Assembly: GCA_025964635.1 (NCBI GenBank)
Contig: JAOPYP010000002.1
Coordinates: 1-12,953 of the forward strand
Length of the DNA: 12,953 nucleotides
Direction: 5' to 3'
Origin: Actinomycetes bacterium
GTDB lineage: Bacteria; Actinomycetota; Actinomycetes; Streptosporangiales; Streptosporangiaceae
Shown: in pieces, positions 12,464-12,953 of the stretch
Position numbering within the stretch: position 1 is the first letter of the stretch
How the letters are laid out: every line of letters starts with the position of its first letter
Program-made: the position numbers and the translations under genes
Notes under the pieces: generated by a model
What the model was told of the DNA's origin: nothing
Databases searched by the model: none
What the model saw: only the letters and a program-made list of their open reading frames with translations

Positions 12464-12613
12464 CGGGCGCGCCGGCCGAGGCGCCGCTACACCACGGGGA
12501 ACGACGCCCGGGTGTCCGGGATCCTGGCTCACCTGCCGGCCAGCCAGCGTGACCGGCTGCTCAGCGCGGTCACCGGGCTGGGGAAGATCAAGGCCCCCGC
12601 GGGGGCCGGCTGA
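12464..12613 (+). pseudogene. Possible tail of a broken regulator gene (+ strand)
   Basis: The + frame ending at the TGA at 12611-12613 reads RRYTTGNDARVSGILAHLP, then ASQRDRLLSAVTGLGKI. The amphipathic 'NDARV..iLa.Lp..qRdrLl.Av' pattern is like the last helix of MarR-type or MarR/GNAT regulators. No start codon or ribosome site precedes it. With the oppositely directed tail next to it, this looks like the remnant of a deletion that removed two N-termini. The family call is tentative. Confidence 0.35.
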
Positions 12614-12646
12614 GCTGGCGCCCGCCCGGAGCTCGCCGGGCCGGGC
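12592..12646. terminator. Two hairpins before the convergent PPOX-type gene end
   Basis: GGCCCCCGCGGGGGCC (12592-12607) is a perfect palindrome inside the last codons of the + strand remnant. GCCCGCCCGG (12620-12629) pairs with CCGGGCCGGGC (12636-12646) with one bulge. They lie between the remnant and the stop of the minus-strand PPOX gene, so a bidirectional terminator is likely. Confidence 0.5.
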
Positions 12647-12647
12647 C

Positions 12648-12953
12648 TCAGCTGTCCTGGCTGACCGGGCGGCGGCCGGTCTTGACCATCACGCCGTACA
12701 GGTGAGTCACCTCGAGCCGGACCACGAGCCGCTGGTTGGTGATCATCTCCTCGTCGAACGCGGCCCGGTCGATCTCGCCGTAGAAGCAGGAGTGCACTTC
12801 CAGCAGTTCCTCGATGACGTCGTCGCCCGGGATCCCGGCCACCCCGGACAGGGTGACCGGCCCCTCGGCCACCGCGTAGTTCCAGAAGTCCTCGCCGCTG
12901 ACGTGCAGCGCCCCGCGCGGGTCGCGGGCCAGGTTACGGCCCTTGGCCCGGTC
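12648..12953 (-). CDS. PPOX-type (F420/flavin-dependent) protein, N-terminus missing (window edge)
   Basis: The last 101 residues of a minus-strand gene are visible; the frame is open through the right edge, so the start lies outside. The visible part begins DRAKGRNLARDPRGALHVS, the cofactor-phosphate-binding helix and next strand of pyridoxamine-phosphate-oxidase-like proteins, then DFWNYAVAEGPVTLSGV, the characteristic strand of F420-type family members, and ends with RLVVRLEVTHLYGVMVKTG. An internal GTG at 12872 falls in the middle of the fold and is not a true start. This is the second protein of this fold within 1 kb but is clearly different in sequence from the one ending at 12314. Its relation to the catabolic run is uncertain because it is on the opposite strand. 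Confidence 0.8.
   Translation of the reverse strand, partial: DRAKGRNLARDPRGALHVSGEDFWNYAVAEGPVTLSGVAGIPGDDVIEELLEVHSCFYGEIDRAAFDEEMITNQRLVVRLEVTHLYGVMVKTGRRPVSQDS

Noticed and set aside
1..12953. CRISPR array, tRNA, rRNA, insertion sequence or attachment site
   Set aside because: No regularly spaced long repeats, cloverleaf with CCA arm, transposase motif or terminal inverted repeats were seen by eye; a covariance-model and IS search would be decisive.

Overview
The window is GC-rich DNA from a high-GC Gram-positive bacterium (Actinomycetota). The evidence is strong third-position G/C bias, GTG starts, a GAF-ANTAR regulator, a small membrane protein of a type common in actinobacteria, and two split-barrel proteins of the F420/flavin (PPOX) type. 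I cannot name the genus. No rRNA, tRNA, CRISPR array, transposase or phage gene was seen.

Left part (1-2860), stress and envelope genes. A small membrane protein runs off the left edge on the minus strand. A manganese catalase (minus strand) follows and diverges from a GAF-ANTAR sensor/RNA-binding regulator. Then comes a two-helix membrane protein with a strong-looking promoter (TTGACG, 17 bp, TACTTT) set among GTAAG/CTTAC repeats and a structured leader.

Middle part (2861-5811), an exporter with its regulator. A complete MMPL/RND-type exporter gene diverges from a TetR-family gene. The shared intergenic region holds three AGTGA-type sites at an exact 23-bp period, placed over the mmpL promoter and next to the likely tetR promoter.

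Right part (5860-11875, perhaps to 12314), an apparently catabolic regulon. A TRZ/ATZ-like amidohydrolase (minus strand) diverges from a PcaR/PobR-like IclR regulator. The regulator is followed by a compact + strand run: family III CoA-transferase, citryl-CoA-lyase/citrate-synthase-like protein, LigB-type extradiol dioxygenase, LigA-type small subunit, and a PPOX/F420-type oxidoreductase. The first two genes overlap (ATGA), as do the LigB/LigA genes (GTGA). Half-sites CGGACA/TGTCCG occur in two matching geometries both in the amidohydrolase/iclR region and just ahead of the CoA-transferase, so all these genes probably answer to the IclR protein. The combination suggests ring cleavage followed by CoA activation and retro-Claisen cleavage of a citrate-like product. 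Three enzymes look unusual at the active site: LigB appears to lack the metal-binding Glu, the citryl-CoA-lyase-like protein has Ala where the catalytic Asp is expected, and the amidohydrolase lacks the HxxE glutamate. The substrate is unknown, and this is the best candidate in the window for an undescribed system.

Right edge (12315-12953). About 300 bp appear to hold the tails of two outward-reading genes without their N-termini (a possible deletion scar). A second PPOX/F420-type protein follows on the minus strand and is cut by the window end.
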